64,000 nt of DNA from Salvia splendens (taxonomy: Eukaryota > Streptophyta > Magnoliopsida > Lamiales > Lamiaceae): contig NC_056039.1 in assembly GCF_004379255.2 (NCBI RefSeq), forward strand, positions 8,420,501-8,484,500, written 5' to 3'. Under the pieces are notes generated by a model. That model saw nothing but the letters and a program-made list of their open reading frames with translations, searched no databases and was not told the origin of the DNA. The position numbers and the translations under genes are program-made. The first letter of the stretch is position 1; each line of letters begins with the position of its first letter. Below, in pieces: positions 36,971 to 47,365 of this stretch.

Positions 36971-37688
36971 TGATGAATCCGCGAATTTTTGATGTTAGTA
37001 AATGCTGGTAGAGAAAAAAGACTACGACACAAAGAATTTACGTGGTTCGATTTACTGAAGTAAATCTACGTCCACGGGAAGAAGGGAGGGCAAGATTGTA
37101 TTGCTTGATCTGGGATTACAGCTTACAACACAGACTTGCTATATGATTTTATCTCTAGAGAGCTTAACCTTTTTCTATCTGATCTAAGTTCTATTTATAT
37201 ATTGAACTAAGATCGTGGCTTGCATCACCACCCTAAGTCGTGGATGTCGTGTAGGTCATGGCCTAAGATCGTGGATGTAGCGTAGGTCATGGCCTACGAT
37301 CGTGGCCTGAGTTGACACCAAGTGGTAGTGGGTGTGTTGGAAGTTGTGGAAATCCTGTATGGGTCCACTAACTCCTTGTTCGGTCGAATACTGAGACCGA
37401 ACTGCTTTGGTTGCCGATCTGAGAGCAGAGCTTGATGCCGACCTGAGAGCAGAGCTTGATTGGTTGGCTTTTACCGAGCTGTAGGCTGAGGCCGAACTCT
37501 TTGTTCGGTCGAATACTGAGACCGAACTGCTTTGGTTGCCGATCTGAGAGTAGAGCTTGATTGGTTGGCTTTTACCGAGCTGTAGGCTGAGGCCGAACTC
37601 TTTGGTAATGCCGAACTCATACTCTTCCTTGGGCTTTGGGCTGATGGGCCGTCCTTGCTGTTGGGCTTGTTTAGTACGCACCCCATCA
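36971..37688 (-). repeat. 3' LTR of the gypsy element
   Basis: 718 bases, read against the other LTR without finding a difference. It contains an internal duplication: GTTCGGTCGAATACTGAGAC and what follows appear twice, about 122 bases apart. A polypurine tract (GGGGGGGGTAG on the minus strand, 37689-37699) borders it. Confidence 0.93.
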
Positions 37689-37699
37689 CTACCCCCCCC
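37689..37699 (-). other. Polypurine tract
   Basis: Minus-strand CGGGGGGGGTAG directly before the 3' LTR TGATGGGG. This is the expected primer for plus-strand DNA synthesis. Confidence 0.8.
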
Positions 37700-38013
37700 G
37701 AAGGGCGAAGTGAATCACTTCGGCGAAGTGAGTCACTTCGGCATTCTGGATAAAGGCAAGGGGGAGGCTGATGTCAGGGGACGTGCCTTGCATTAAATGC
37801 GACAGTAAAATCCGGCCGTTGAATCCTGAAAAGGTGGGATTCGAAACGGTGCGACGATTTTGAAATCTTCGCCGAATCTGATAAATACCTCCTTTCTTCA
37901 TCATTGAAGCACTTTTGCGACTGCTTCTTCTGCACTCTCTCTTTTTTGCGAAAATTCTCTCTCCGCTTTCAAGAATTTCTTCAGACTTTCTTCACCTTCA
38001 AAAAGTAAGAAAA

Positions 38014-39879
38014 ATGTCTTCTTCTTCTTCTTCTTCGGAGTCGGGTAGCGTTAGGAGAGGCGGTAAGGGGTCTTCTGGCCGGAAAGAGTCCGGGGAGAAG
38101 ACCGTAGAGTATTTCCATAGTATTTTGAGTAAGGATACTGTGATATCCCTACCCGAAAAATACTTTTTTCCTGGGGGGAAGGCGGTGGTACCTGACGGTG
38201 ATCATAGGGCTGACTCCCCGCCGGAGGGTTACGCCACCGTGTACGAGGCCTGCTTAGAATGCGGGCTTCGTTTCCCCCTCCCTTCTGCCTTTATAGATTT
38301 ACTAGATTTCTTTCAGCTTCCTTTAGGCCAGGTGACTCCGAACTCTTGGAGGCACTTGTCGGCCTTCGCTGCCGAACTCCGTAGGTTAGGAAGGGATTTG
38401 TCTTTGAAGGCGATCCTTAAATTCTTTCAATTTAAGAGGAAGGGGTCTTGGTTTTACTTGATCCCTGTACAGCCCTTTAGGGCCTTTTGTAAAACGAAGT
38501 GGCCGAAGTGGCAAAACCGCTTCTTCTACTATGATAGGACCGCGGCTCCTAGTTTTCCCTGGAGAGGGCCGAAGTCCGTTATCCGTCATCCTCGGCCTGA
38601 ACCGTTGGACGAGCTCGATGGCGAGCTCAACAAGATTCCCATAGTTAGGAAACAATACACGGAGTCTGAGCTCGTCAAGGGCGACGTCGTGTTCGACATC
38701 TCGTCTTCGGACGAAGAGGCCGAGGGTGAGGATTTCTCTTTATCTTTATGCTCTACTGCTTTAACGAAGAAAACTAACCTTGCTTTCTTGCTTTTTGGCA
38801 GTGTACATGCTGAACAAGGCTATCCGAAAGTCCTCCGAGCTTGTGGAGCCGGAGAGGCAGAGAGCCCCTCGCTCGGCGTCTGAAGCCGAGAAGAATCCGA
38901 AGAGGCAAAAAACCTCTTCTTCGGATCCGAAAGTGCCGGAGTCGTGTTCGGCTAAAGGGAAGGGGAAATTTCATGAGTCCCCAAGAGTGCCGGGGAAAGA
39001 CCTGGTCATCTCCGAGGTGGTTGCAGACATCCCGGAACACGTCCCTGAGCCTTTTCAATGGCCGACGAATTTTGTGGAGGTAAGCTTTCTGACTTGGCTT
39101 CTTTTCCACATTTTTTGATGGCCATTCTGTTGAGTTTTTTCCTTGTTCGTCTTCAGAGAGCCAAGCTCGTCTCCGTGGAGCTCTCCAAAGCATCCCACGA
39201 CTACGAGGAGATGCAGAAGAAGATGCATCTTGCTCGTAGTCTGGCCGAACAGGCTGAGGCCAAATTTGAGAGGGCCCGAGCTGCTAGGATCTCGGCTCAG
39301 GATGAAGCCCGGTCAGCCAAAAACCAGCTCATCATCCTGCAAGAGCAGACGAAGCACCGGGAGGCTCAGAAGGAGGCTGCCGCCGTGGCTGCCCAGGGGG
39401 AGGCTCTCCGTGTTTACACGGAGAAACTCTTTTTGAGCAGCCAGTTCTCGGCCTTTGTCGGTAGTCTGGTAAGGCTAATTACCGATAAGGGCGAGCAGGG
39501 GGCCGACGTCGTGCTGCCTCTGTACAGCCGAGAGATAGCAGCTCGGCTTCAGAATCTGCCGCTCCTTGAGGAGCTCGCTTCATCCTCGGTCCTGCTTTCT
39601 GCAGACCGAGTCCGGAGTTGTCGAGCTGATCGGGACGAGAACCTGGAGGCTATCTTTGCCTCCGTGGGACCCGTTTCACCCGCTTCGACTTACAACGGAG
39701 AGGGTGAGGCCGAGCCGCTGGAGCTGGAGGCCGAAGTCGAGCGGGCCGGGCATCCGGAGAAGGAAGCCGATCAGGAGGCGGAGGCGAGGCCGGCAGGATG
39801 CGAGGCCGAGGCTGAGGTAGCTCAGGAGAAAGAAGCTGAACCAGACCAAGGAGCCGGAGACGAAGCTGGCGGAGTATGA
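38014..39879 (+). CDS. Antisense spliced gene of the gypsy element (putative gypsy-type transposon domain)
   Basis: Runs opposite to gag-pol, between integrase and the 3' LTR. Three exons, 38014-38725, 38802-39079 and 39157-39879, with GT..AG borders and phases that agree, give 570 aa. The start MSSSSSSSESGSVRRGG gives way to a globular part: YATVYEACLECGLRFPLP, FIDLLDFFQLPLGQVTPNSW, LKAILKFFQFKRKGSWFYL. This resembles the plant domain called putative gypsy type transposon (Transposase_28). It is followed by a basic serine-rich linker, a long alpha-helical coiled coil (residues about 330-430, SLAEQAEAKFERARAARI) and an acidic tail. Function unknown. It is probably expressed from its own promoter near the LTR. 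Exon 3 might splice on to the frame at 40082, because GGAGTATG offers a donor. The frame is intact. Confidence 0.75.
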
Positions 39880-40081
39880 TTTCGTCTCCCTTCTCTTAGT
39901 CTAGTTTCTTCCTTGTAAAATGGCCTTGAAGCCCTCCTAGTGTAAAAATTTTTCCTTGTGAATGAAAAATTCTCTACACTTGTCTTCGTATAGCTTTTCG
40001 TACTCGCCTTTATTCTTGTTGTATTTTACTATCTGCTCGGTACAGCTGCCGAACTAATATAGCTGCTTTGTACTCAAGGAG

Positions 40082-40870
40082 ATGGAGATACTTCACTGGA
40101 AACGGCTGTACTCTTCGGCTTTAGACGAAGCTGAGAAAAGAGCTATAGCCGATCAGACGAAGAATGACGAGCTTCTGGCTCGTTTAGTGAAGCTGGAGGC
40201 CGATAATAAGGACTTAGAGTCCGATAAGAAGGATCTGGAGGCCGAGCTGAATACGACCATTGCTGAGAGGACTGCGTACGAGGATTACATCCGTGTGCGC
40301 GGGGGAGTGACCATATCAGATGTTCAGAGTCGAGTTGACGAACTGTGGGAGGAATATCATGTACTCCGGAGGAACAATGCGCTGGAGAGCTCGGCTTGCC
40401 AACAAGTTGTGAAATCATTACGGCGCTGGGCTTCTCGGTACGACATCATTCTTTCCCGGCGTCCCGCAATCGAGAGATTCCTTAGGCATTTCCCGCCAAC
40501 AGATGCTCGCACTCCAGATCAAGCCTCTGGTTCCCTTGTTCAAAATCCTACTCCAAGTCAACAACGAACTCCGGAACAGCCGGAAACGTCAAGACGAGAA
40601 CGGGCTCAGGAGCAACCGGAATCGTCAAGACAGGGACGGACTGAAATTCGCCGAGGAGTTGTGACTATGAGCGAGCAAGATCAGCAGATGCTTATTGCAG
40701 AGACTCTTCATCGCCGAGGGGTTAGAGCTTCTGGGGCTCGCGGAAGAGGTGTTGGGTCGAGGATAGCATCTCGTCGACCTGCTTATTCTTCATCTGCTCG
40801 GAACAACCGAACTCGGCTTCCAGAGGATTTTGCAGATAGGTGGCTTAACTTCAGCAACCCTGGACAGTAG
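40082..40870 (+). CDS. Second antisense coiled-coil ORF of the gypsy element
   Basis: 262 codons, MEILHWKRLYSSALDEAEKR to FADRWLNFSNPGQ. Residues 1-120 are a strongly charged coiled coil (KLEADNKDLESDKKDLEAEL). The C-terminal half is low-complexity, rich in Q, R and S, with repeated QPE(T/S)SR. Either a separate gene or the last exon of the upstream antisense gene. The joined reading would use the acceptor TACTCAAG at 40071-40078 and stay in phase. The AT-rich, UTR-like stretch at 39880-40000 argues for two genes. Role unknown; similar ORFs occur in Tat elements (family memory). Confidence 0.6.
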   Translation: MEILHWKRLYSSALDEAEKRAIADQTKNDELLARLVKLEADNKDLESDKKDLEAELNTTIAERTAYEDYIRVRGGVTISDVQSRVDELWEEYHVLRRNNALESSACQQVVKSLRRWASRYDIILSRRPAIERFLRHFPPTDARTPDQASGSLVQNPTPSQQRTPEQPETSRRERAQEQPESSRQGRTEIRRGVVTMSEQDQQMLIAETLHRRGVRASGARGRGVGSRIASRRPAYSSSARNNRTRLPEDFADRWLNFSNPGQ

Positions 40871-41011
40871 AATAGTCCTTTGTAATAGCGTAACGCCATT
40901 TTGTAGGGTAGCTGAGTTGTATGCCGAACAAGATTTGAAAAATGAAATTTTGTTTTCGCTTCTAACACTGTATTTACAGCTTAGCGAAAAAATTTCATCG
41001 TACTTGTCCTC

Positions 41012-41170
41012 GGTCTTATGAAGTAAACTTCTTTGACCGGACTTGGTCCTTGGTCTTGTGAAGTAAACTTCTTTGACCGGACTCGTCTTTGGTCTGATGA
41101 AATAAACATCTTTGACCGGACTCGTCTTTGGTCTGATGAAATAAACATCTTTGACCGGACTTGGTTTGTG
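41012..41170. repeat. 39-40 bp tandem repeats in the gypsy element
   Basis: Four units starting at 41012, 41052, 41091 and 41130, each like GGTCTTGTGAAGTAAACTTC then TTTGACCGGACT. Further diverged units occur near 41260 and 41315. Satellite-like arrays between pol and the 3' LTR are typical for Tat elements. Confidence 0.85.
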
Positions 41171-41389
41171 TTCTAATTTGGCGATTTTTGTCGCCGGGAT
41201 CGAACTTTCCCTTGTCCTAATTCGGCGAGTTTTATCGCGTGGATCGGACTTTCCCAGTTAACCGAAGTGGTCTTATGCAGTAAACCTCTTTGACTAGACA
41301 TGGTCGTCCCCGGTCTTATGAGGTAAACTTCTTTGACCGAACTTGGTCGTCCTAATTCGGCGAGGTTTATCGCGTGGATCGGACTTTCC

Positions 41390-41652
41390 CTTATTGCAGT
41401 TCGTTTCAGACGAAGTGCTTATTTCTTAAGCCGAATTGTGGTCTTGTATCTTCCTGAGAAGCTTGGACTCACAATCGTTGGCTTATTGCAGTTCGTTTCA
41501 GACGAAGTGCTTGTTAAGCTGAATTGCGGTCTTGTATCCTCCTTGGAAGCTTGGACTCACAATCGTTGGCTTATTGCAGTTCGTTTCAGACGGACTGCTT
41601 GTTAAGCTGAATTGTGGTCTTATATCCTCCTTAGAAGCTTGGACTCACAATA
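41390..41652. repeat. About 90 bp tandem repeats in the gypsy element
   Basis: Three units starting at 41390, 41482 and 41570, each beginning CTTATTGCAGTTCGTTTCAG and ending GGACTCACAAT. The phrase CGCGTGGATCGGACTTTCCC also appears twice just upstream. Confidence 0.85.
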
Positions 41653-41910
41653 GTCTTTAATAATCGATCTAAAAAGGGGATCAGTCTTTAAAGAACGATA
41701 TACCTTGGTACCATTTGTAAGAGACGACAAGCACATAGAGACAAAACACATAGAGAAAAAATGAAAAAGACGAAGGAAAAAAAACTTTAAACCTTTTTTT
41801 TTTTTTAAAAAAAACGACAAGTAAAAGGTACAAGTAAGAAACAAACAAATAAAAACATATACCCCTATGACCGAACTAGACACGAGACGGACTGACCGGA
41901 CTTTTGTCTC

Positions 41911-44900
41911 TTACAAGTGGAACTTCTTGAGGTTGGAGACGTGCCATGTTCGGGGTACTTGTTCTCCTGACATGTGAGTCAATTTATAAGACCCTTTGCC
42001 GAGGACTTCTGACACCCGATATGGACCCTCCCATGTGGGTTCGAGTTTGCCCAGCTTTTCTGCTCGGCTTACTTCGTTGTTTCTCAAGACGAGATCTCCC
42101 ACTTGAAATTGAAGCTTTTTCACCCTTTGGTTATAATACCGGGCTACTTGCTCCTTATACTTGGCTGCTTTTATGCACGCCAATTCTCTTCTTTCTTCGG
42201 CGAGATCTAGTTCTGCTCTCAGTCCGTCGTCATTCATTTCTGAGGAGAAATTTAGAGTTCGGGGACTGGGTACGCCGATCTCCACCGGAATTACGGCTTC
42301 AGTGCCGTACACCAGACTATACGGAGTTTCACCGTTGGAGGTTTTGGGTGTAGTTCGGTAGGACCATAGGACTTGAGGGAGATTTTCTACCCATTGTCCT
42401 TTGGCTTGTTCTAACCGAGCTTTTAACCCTTTCACCAGAATCCGGTTCGTTACTTCCGTTTGTCCGTTTGCTTGGGGATGGGAGACCGAAGTGAACCGCT
42501 GTTGAATGTTCAGCTCTTGGCACCAATTCTTGAACGTCTTGTCGGTGAACTGAGTCCCATTGTCCGAGATGAGGATGTGGGGTATGCCAAATCGGCACAC
42601 TATGTTCTTCCAGACGAAGTCCAATGCCTTTGAGCTCGTTATCGTAGCTAATGGTTCAGCCTCCACCCACTTCGTGAAGTAGTCCACGGCAACGATAAGG
42701 AATTTCATTTGCCGAGGAGCTTGAGGAAGTGGTCCCACTATGTCTATGCCCCATTGCATGAAAGGCCAAGGGCTTTGCATAGTGTATAGATCGGTCTGCG
42801 GCATCCTTGGGACATTTGCATGAATTTGGCACTTCGTACACTTCTTGACGAGCTGCCCTGCCTCTTGTACCATGGTTGGCCAATAATATCCCCATCTCAG
42901 AACTTTTTTAGCTAAAGCTCTGGCTCCGATGTGGCTACCGCACGATCCTTCATGAACTTCTCTGAGGATGTAGTCCGTCTCTTCTGGTCCTACGCACCGC
43001 AATAACGGCTGGAGGTAAGACTTTCTAAAGAGGACTCCTTCATGAAGTTCGTACCGAAGTGCTCGGCAAGTGATCTTCCGAGCTTCTCTCTTATCCTCGG
43101 GCAATTGTCCTTGATCCAGATACTGCAAGATCGGCGTCATCCAGTTCGGCGAGCTGGATACTGAATGTACCTCGGCTTCATCAATGCTTCGATGCATTAA
43201 TTCTTCCGCCTTTGAGCTCGGATCTGAGGCCAACTTACTTAAGGTATCTGCTCGGCTATTTTCCGCTCTGGGAATGCGGATTATCCGAAAATAGGAGAAA
43301 CTTCGGCTGATGCTTTGCGCTTTGTCCAAATACTTCTTCATTCTCTCGTCACGAGCTTCACTTGTACCCAACATGTGATTTACTATGACTTGTGAATCAC
43401 AATGGACTTTGAGAGATTTGACGAGCAGACTTTGCGCTAACTGGAGTCCGGCCAGGAGGGCTTCGTACTCGGCTTCATTATTAGTAGTGGGGAATAGGAA
43501 TCGAAGTGAGTAGGTTACCTCGTGTCCATCGGGAGCGACAAGTAAAATACCAGCTCCACTTCCCATCTTGTTCGAAGCTCCATCTACGAATCCGCTCCAG
43601 CAGTCCGGCGGCTCTACTTCGGATTCCAAGGGCTGTGCTAGTTCGGCATTGGCAGAATTCTTCTGTTCGGCAATAACAGGAATTGCTTGATCGAACTTTG
43701 CTTCTGCAAGAAAATCTGCCAAGGCTTGTCCCTTGATGGCTTTCCGAGGTAGATATTCAATTGTGTGCTCTCCCAACTCTATAGCCCACTTGGCGATTCT
43801 GCCTGATGCTTCTGGTTTGGTCAACACTTGCCGAAGTGGCAGATCAGTTAAGACGCATACCTTGTGAGCATAGAAGTATGGCCGCAGTCTCCTTGCTGCA
43901 TTTACTAATGCCAGAGCAATCTTTTCCAGAGGTTGATACCTGGTTTCTGGACCTCTTAATGCTCGGCTTGTAAAATAGATGGGAAGCTGCTTTAGGCCTT
44001 CTTCTCGTACAAGCACCGCGCTGATGGTTTGATCCGATGCCGCTAAGTATAAGAATATTACTTCGGCTTCGGTTGGAGCAGAAAGAATAGGAAGCTCGGC
44101 TAGATAACTTTTGAGCTCGTCAAAGGCCTTTTTCTGCTCGGCTCCCCACTCGAACTTTGGTGCCTTTTTCAACACCTTGAAGAACGGCAGTTGCTTTTCG
44201 GCTGCTTGGGAAAGGAATCGATTCAGTGCGGCTAGACATCCGGTTAGCCTTTGCACGTCATGTATGGACTTCGGCATTGCCATGTTCTGAACGACTTGAA
44301 CTTTTGAGGGGTTTGCCTTGAGTCCGTCCTTTGAAACCCAACAACCCAGAAACTTTCCCGAATCTACCAAAAAGGTACACTTTTGGGGATTAAGTTTGAG
44401 GTTGGCTTTCTTGAGCACGTTGAGAGTGGACTTGAGGTTGTGCTCGTACTCCGAAGTGCTTTTGCTTTTGACGACTATATCGTCAACATACACTTCGACC
44501 TCCTTTCCAATCAGGTGCCGAAAAAGCTTGTCTACCATCCTTTGATAAGTGGCTCCGGCATTCTTTAAACCGAATGGCATCTTTTTATAAGCGAAAATGC
44601 CGAAATCAGTAATGAAGGCCGTCTTTGAAGCGTCAATCTCATCCATTAAAACTTGATGGTATCCTTTGTATAGATCAAGAAAACAAAAAATTTCAAAGCC
44701 TATCAAAGCTTCTACTTTTTTATCTATGTTCGGAAGGGGATAGCAATCTTTGGGACAGTGCTTATTTAGATCGGTGAAATCTATGCACATCCGCCATCCT
44801 CCTTCCTTTTTCTTGATCATGACAGGATTGGCCACCCACGAAGGATACTTCACTTCGAATAACACATCCGCCTTCAATAATTGACGGACTTCGTCATGGA

Positions 44901-45174
44901 TGACTTGACTTCGTTCTGCCGCAAAGAGTCTTTGCTTCTGTTTTATCGGCCGGACCGAAGGATCAATATTTAAACGATGAGTGATTACCTCGGGGGGCAC
45001 TCCGGTCATGTCCAACGGAGACCATGCAAAGACGTCTTTGTACTCCTTGAGGAGCTGGATGGTTTTTTCCCGAAGTAGAGGCGTTCCCGCGAAGCCGATC
45101 TTAACCGTTCTGGATGGATCGTCTTCGTACAGCTGAACTGTCATCGAATTCGGCTCCGGTATGACTTCGGTCAT
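41911..45174 (-). CDS. Gypsy pol: RT, RNase H, second RNase H, integrase
   Basis: Open frame of 1087 codons from ATG 45172-45174, in the same frame as gag-protease and separated from it only by TAG at 45202-45204. Reverse transcriptase shows FLDLYKGYHQV, MPFGLKNAGATYQRMVDKLF and the catalytic YVDD. The linked RNase H region has FTSRALRGPETRYQPLEK. A second RNase H (FVDGASNKMGSGAGI, TNNEAEYEALLAGL, CDSQVIVNHMLG, ENSRADTLSKLASD) is the Tat hallmark. Integrase has the HHCC finger (HEGSCGSHIGARAL then CTKCQ), catalytic D in WGIDIVGPLP, D in ISDNGTQFTD and E in ANGQTEVTNR, then a chromatin-side tail with WEGPYRV and WHVSNLKKFHL. No break seen. It probably makes protein only as a readthrough fusion to Gag. 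Confidence 0.95.
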   Translation of the reverse strand: MTEVIPEPNSMTVQLYEDDPSRTVKIGFAGTPLLREKTIQLLKEYKDVFAWSPLDMTGVPPEVITHRLNIDPSVRPIKQKQRLFAAERSQVIHDEVRQLLKADVLFEVKYPSWVANPVMIKKKEGGWRMCIDFTDLNKHCPKDCYPLPNIDKKVEALIGFEIFCFLDLYKGYHQVLMDEIDASKTAFITDFGIFAYKKMPFGLKNAGATYQRMVDKLFRHLIGKEVEVYVDDIVVKSKSTSEYEHNLKSTLNVLKKANLKLNPQKCTFLVDSGKFLGCWVSKDGLKANPSKVQVVQNMAMPKSIHDVQRLTGCLAALNRFLSQAAEKQLPFFKVLKKAPKFEWGAEQKKAFDELKSYLAELPILSAPTEAEVIFLYLAASDQTISAVLVREEGLKQLPIYFTSRALRGPETRYQPLEKIALALVNAARRLRPYFYAHKVCVLTDLPLRQVLTKPEASGRIAKWAIELGEHTIEYLPRKAIKGQALADFLAEAKFDQAIPVIAEQKNSANAELAQPLESEVEPPDCWSGFVDGASNKMGSGAGILLVAPDGHEVTYSLRFLFPTTNNEAEYEALLAGLQLAQSLLVKSLKVHCDSQVIVNHMLGTSEARDERMKKYLDKAQSISRSFSYFRIIRIPRAENSRADTLSKLASDPSSKAEELMHRSIDEAEVHSVSSSPNWMTPILQYLDQGQLPEDKREARKITCRALRYELHEGVLFRKSYLQPLLRCVGPEETDYILREVHEGSCGSHIGARALAKKVLRWGYYWPTMVQEAGQLVKKCTKCQIHANVPRMPQTDLYTMQSPWPFMQWGIDIVGPLPQAPRQMKFLIVAVDYFTKWVEAEPLATITSSKALDFVWKNIVCRFGIPHILISDNGTQFTDKTFKNWCQELNIQQRFTSVSHPQANGQTEVTNRILVKGLKARLEQAKGQWVENLPQVLWSYRTTPKTSNGETPYSLVYGTEAVIPVEIGVPSPRTLNFSSEMNDDGLRAELDLAEERRELACIKAAKYKEQVARYYNQRVKKLQFQVGDLVLRNNEVSRAEKLGKLEPTWEGPYRVSEVLGKGSYKLTHMSGEQVPRTWHVSNLKKFHL

Positions 45175-45195
45175 TGCCTCTGACTCCGGCTGCTG

Positions 45196-45204
45196 TGATT
45201 GCTA
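45196..45204 (-). promoter_or_regulatory. Candidate leaky amber stop between gag-pro and pol
   Basis: Minus strand TAG CAA TCA, matching the tobamovirus-type readthrough consensus TAG-CAR-YYA. Both sides are the same frame and are otherwise open (about 1793 codons in all), so a few percent readthrough would supply Gag-Pol in the usual minor ratio. Confidence 0.65.
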
Positions 45205-47289
45205 TGCTTGGTGGTGCCGATCTGAATGCTCGGCACTTCTAAGCGCAATTTGCAGACATTCCTTTGCTCTCTTTTGGTCACCTCGGATGACCGCTATCCC
45301 TCCTTTAGTAGGGATCTTGATGGTGAGGTGATAAGTGGAGCAAATGGCCCGAACTGTGTTGAGCCAGTCTCTTCCCAGGATGACGTTGTACGGGGACCGA
45401 GCTTTCACCACGAAAAACTCAATCATCGTACTGGAGCTAGTAGGCGCTTTCCCCACCGTGATCGGAAGGCTGATAATACCTTCAGGGCGGGTGTCCTCCT
45501 GGGCGAAGCTCTTCAGGGGAAGCGGAGCCGGGCTGAGCCGAGCTGGGTCCACTTCTAGTTTGTCGAAGCACTCTTTAAAAAGAATGCTGACTGACGCTCC
45601 TGTATCCACAAACACCCTGTGGATCAGTTTGTTTGCCACTCCGGCTTGGATGACAATGGCGTCTTGGTGAGGAGAGATGGCCGGGACGGGATCAGCATCC
45701 GAGAACGTAATCACTTCGTCCTGCTTCAGCCTTTTATGCGTTGGCTCCTCTCGATTGGAGCCTCTGCGCTCTGACTTCAGGGACGACTTGGTCTTCCCGG
45801 CAGGGAGAGCGTCAATAGTCAGGATTACTCCATCATATTGCGGCTCGTCATCGTCTTCGGGATCCGGCTGCCTTTTCGGATCCTGAGGAGCGCAGTTCGC
45901 ACCTCTCTGCTTCTTATTCTTCTTTGACTGCTTGCTTTGGTATTTTTTCAATGTCCCTGCCCTCACAAGAACATCGATACCTGCAGCCAAGTTTCTGCAC
46001 TCCTCGGTATCGTGACCGTGGTCTTGATGGTAGGAGCAGTAGTTATCCTGGGGTCGGCGCGCGGCTGATTTCGTCATCCGCTTTGGCTTTTCGAACAGGT
46101 CAGAGTGCAGTTCGATAATTTCCGCTCTCGGCTTGTTCAGCGGTACGAACTGAGCGGACGGCTTCTCGGGATTGAGACGGGGTCCCAATCTGTCTTGCAC
46201 CGGAGTCCTTTGAATCCTTTCAAAAGGAGTTCGGCGAGGATGTCCCTGATCGCCAAAAGGAGTTCGGCGAGGATGTCCCTGATCGCTATGATCGGGCTTC
46301 CTCCTGTCTCCTCGGGATGAGCTGTCTAAAGACCGTTTGCGACGGTCAGCCTCATCGGCACGGGAGAACTGGTCCGCAATGTCCCACATCTCTTGAGCTG
46401 TTTGCGGACTGCATTCCACGAGCTTTCTGTAGAGAGCTCCGGGCAGGATTCCATTTTGGAATGCCGAAATGACAAGTAGATCGTTGAGATCATCTACTTG
46501 TAGGCATTCCTTGTGGAATCTCGTCATGAAGTCGCTGATCCTTTCGTCGCGACCTTGACGTATAGAAAGCAGCTGAGCCGAAGTGATCCGGGCTTCCGCT
46601 TTCTGAAAGAACCTCCTGTGGAAAGCATCCATTAGATCTCGGTAAGATCTAATGCTGCCTTGGGGGAGGCTATCGAACCACCTTCTCGCGTTCCCGATAA
46701 GCAGCTCGGGGAACAGCTTGCACATGTGGACCTCATTGAGACCCTGGTTCGCCGTGTTATATTGATAGCGTCCCAAGAAATCATGAGGATCCACGAGTCC
46801 GTCATAGGTTATCGACGGAGTTCGGTAGTTCTGTGGTAGGGGAGTTCGGGTAATATCGTCCGAGAACGGAGTCCTCAATGCTCCGTACATGGCGAACCCG
46901 ACATTTCTTCGGTATGGAGGAGATGGAGTTCTCCTGTGATTCCGGTACCGAGGATTCTTTCTCCTGGAAGACATGACACTACTGCGGTAGTGACTATCTC
47001 GTATGGAGGGAGAGGGGGAATCCGCCGTTTTCGTCTCCGGCTGCTTTTGGCTTTTTTGCAGGAAGGTTAAGAATTCCTCCTGCTTTTCAGCCAAAAACTG
47101 CTTGACAGCCTCATTCAAATCGGGCTGCTGGGAAGACTCAGTGGGACGATTTTTGGAGCGGCTTGTTCCTTCGCCATGAGAACTGGTGGTGGATTTATCC
47201 CTAGGCTGTTTTCCAGACCTATGGGATGGATTGGCTTCCTCCTGGTTCTCACGGGCAGGAATACGGGTACTCTGCGATCTGGTATGCAT
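45202..47289 (-). CDS. Gypsy gag-protease
   Basis: 695 codons from ATG 47287-47289 (MHTRSQSTRIPARENQEEAN). Order: basic, glutamine-rich N-terminus; capsid-type gag domain (DPHDFLGRYQYNTANQGLNE, LFPELLIGNARRWFDSLP, RISDFMTRFHKECLQVDDLN); zinc-knuckle-like CSYHQDHGHDTEEC; aspartic protease with FVDTGASVSILF and VILGRDWLNTV. The frame ends in a single amber TAG followed by CAATCA, then the pol frame continues in phase. Packaging, polyprotein cleavage and readthrough are inferred from the family. All key residues of the protease (DTG) are present. Confidence 0.93.
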   Translation of the reverse strand: MHTRSQSTRIPARENQEEANPSHRSGKQPRDKSTTSSHGEGTSRSKNRPTESSQQPDLNEAVKQFLAEKQEEFLTFLQKSQKQPETKTADSPSPSIRDSHYRSSVMSSRRKNPRYRNHRRTPSPPYRRNVGFAMYGALRTPFSDDITRTPLPQNYRTPSITYDGLVDPHDFLGRYQYNTANQGLNEVHMCKLFPELLIGNARRWFDSLPQGSIRSYRDLMDAFHRRFFQKAEARITSAQLLSIRQGRDERISDFMTRFHKECLQVDDLNDLLVISAFQNGILPGALYRKLVECSPQTAQEMWDIADQFSRADEADRRKRSLDSSSRGDRRKPDHSDQGHPRRTPFGDQGHPRRTPFERIQRTPVQDRLGPRLNPEKPSAQFVPLNKPRAEIIELHSDLFEKPKRMTKSAARRPQDNYCSYHQDHGHDTEECRNLAAGIDVLVRAGTLKKYQSKQSKKNKKQRGANCAPQDPKRQPDPEDDDEPQYDGVILTIDALPAGKTKSSLKSERRGSNREEPTHKRLKQDEVITFSDADPVPAISPHQDAIVIQAGVANKLIHRVFVDTGASVSILFKECFDKLEVDPARLSPAPLPLKSFAQEDTRPEGIISLPITVGKAPTSSSTMIEFFVVKARSPYNVILGRDWLNTVRAICSTYHLTIKIPTKGGIAVIRGDQKRAKECLQIALRSAEHSDRHHQA

Positions 47290-47348
47290 TTTTTGGGTGG
47301 AAAAAATGGATCAAAAATTCGCTTTATCACAAATTTTGTTCTCTGTTT

Positions 47349-47364
47349 CCCACAGACGGCGCCA
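47349..47364 (-). other. Primer-binding site of the gypsy element
   Basis: Minus-strand TGGCGCCGTCTGTGGG one base after the 5' LTR end (TTCATCA). TGGCGCC..., complementary to a tRNA 3' end, is usual for Tat/Athila elements. Which tRNA was not checked. Confidence 0.8.
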
Positions 47365-47365
47365 G

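Noticed and set aside
37256..37681. 141-codon frame in the gypsy LTR (and its twin at 47651)
   Set aside because: Lies wholly within the LTR and arises from its internal duplication; not a known LTR-encoded protein.
41333..41605. 90-codon frame in the gypsy tandem repeats
   Set aside because: Created by the repeat units themselves; no protein family seen.
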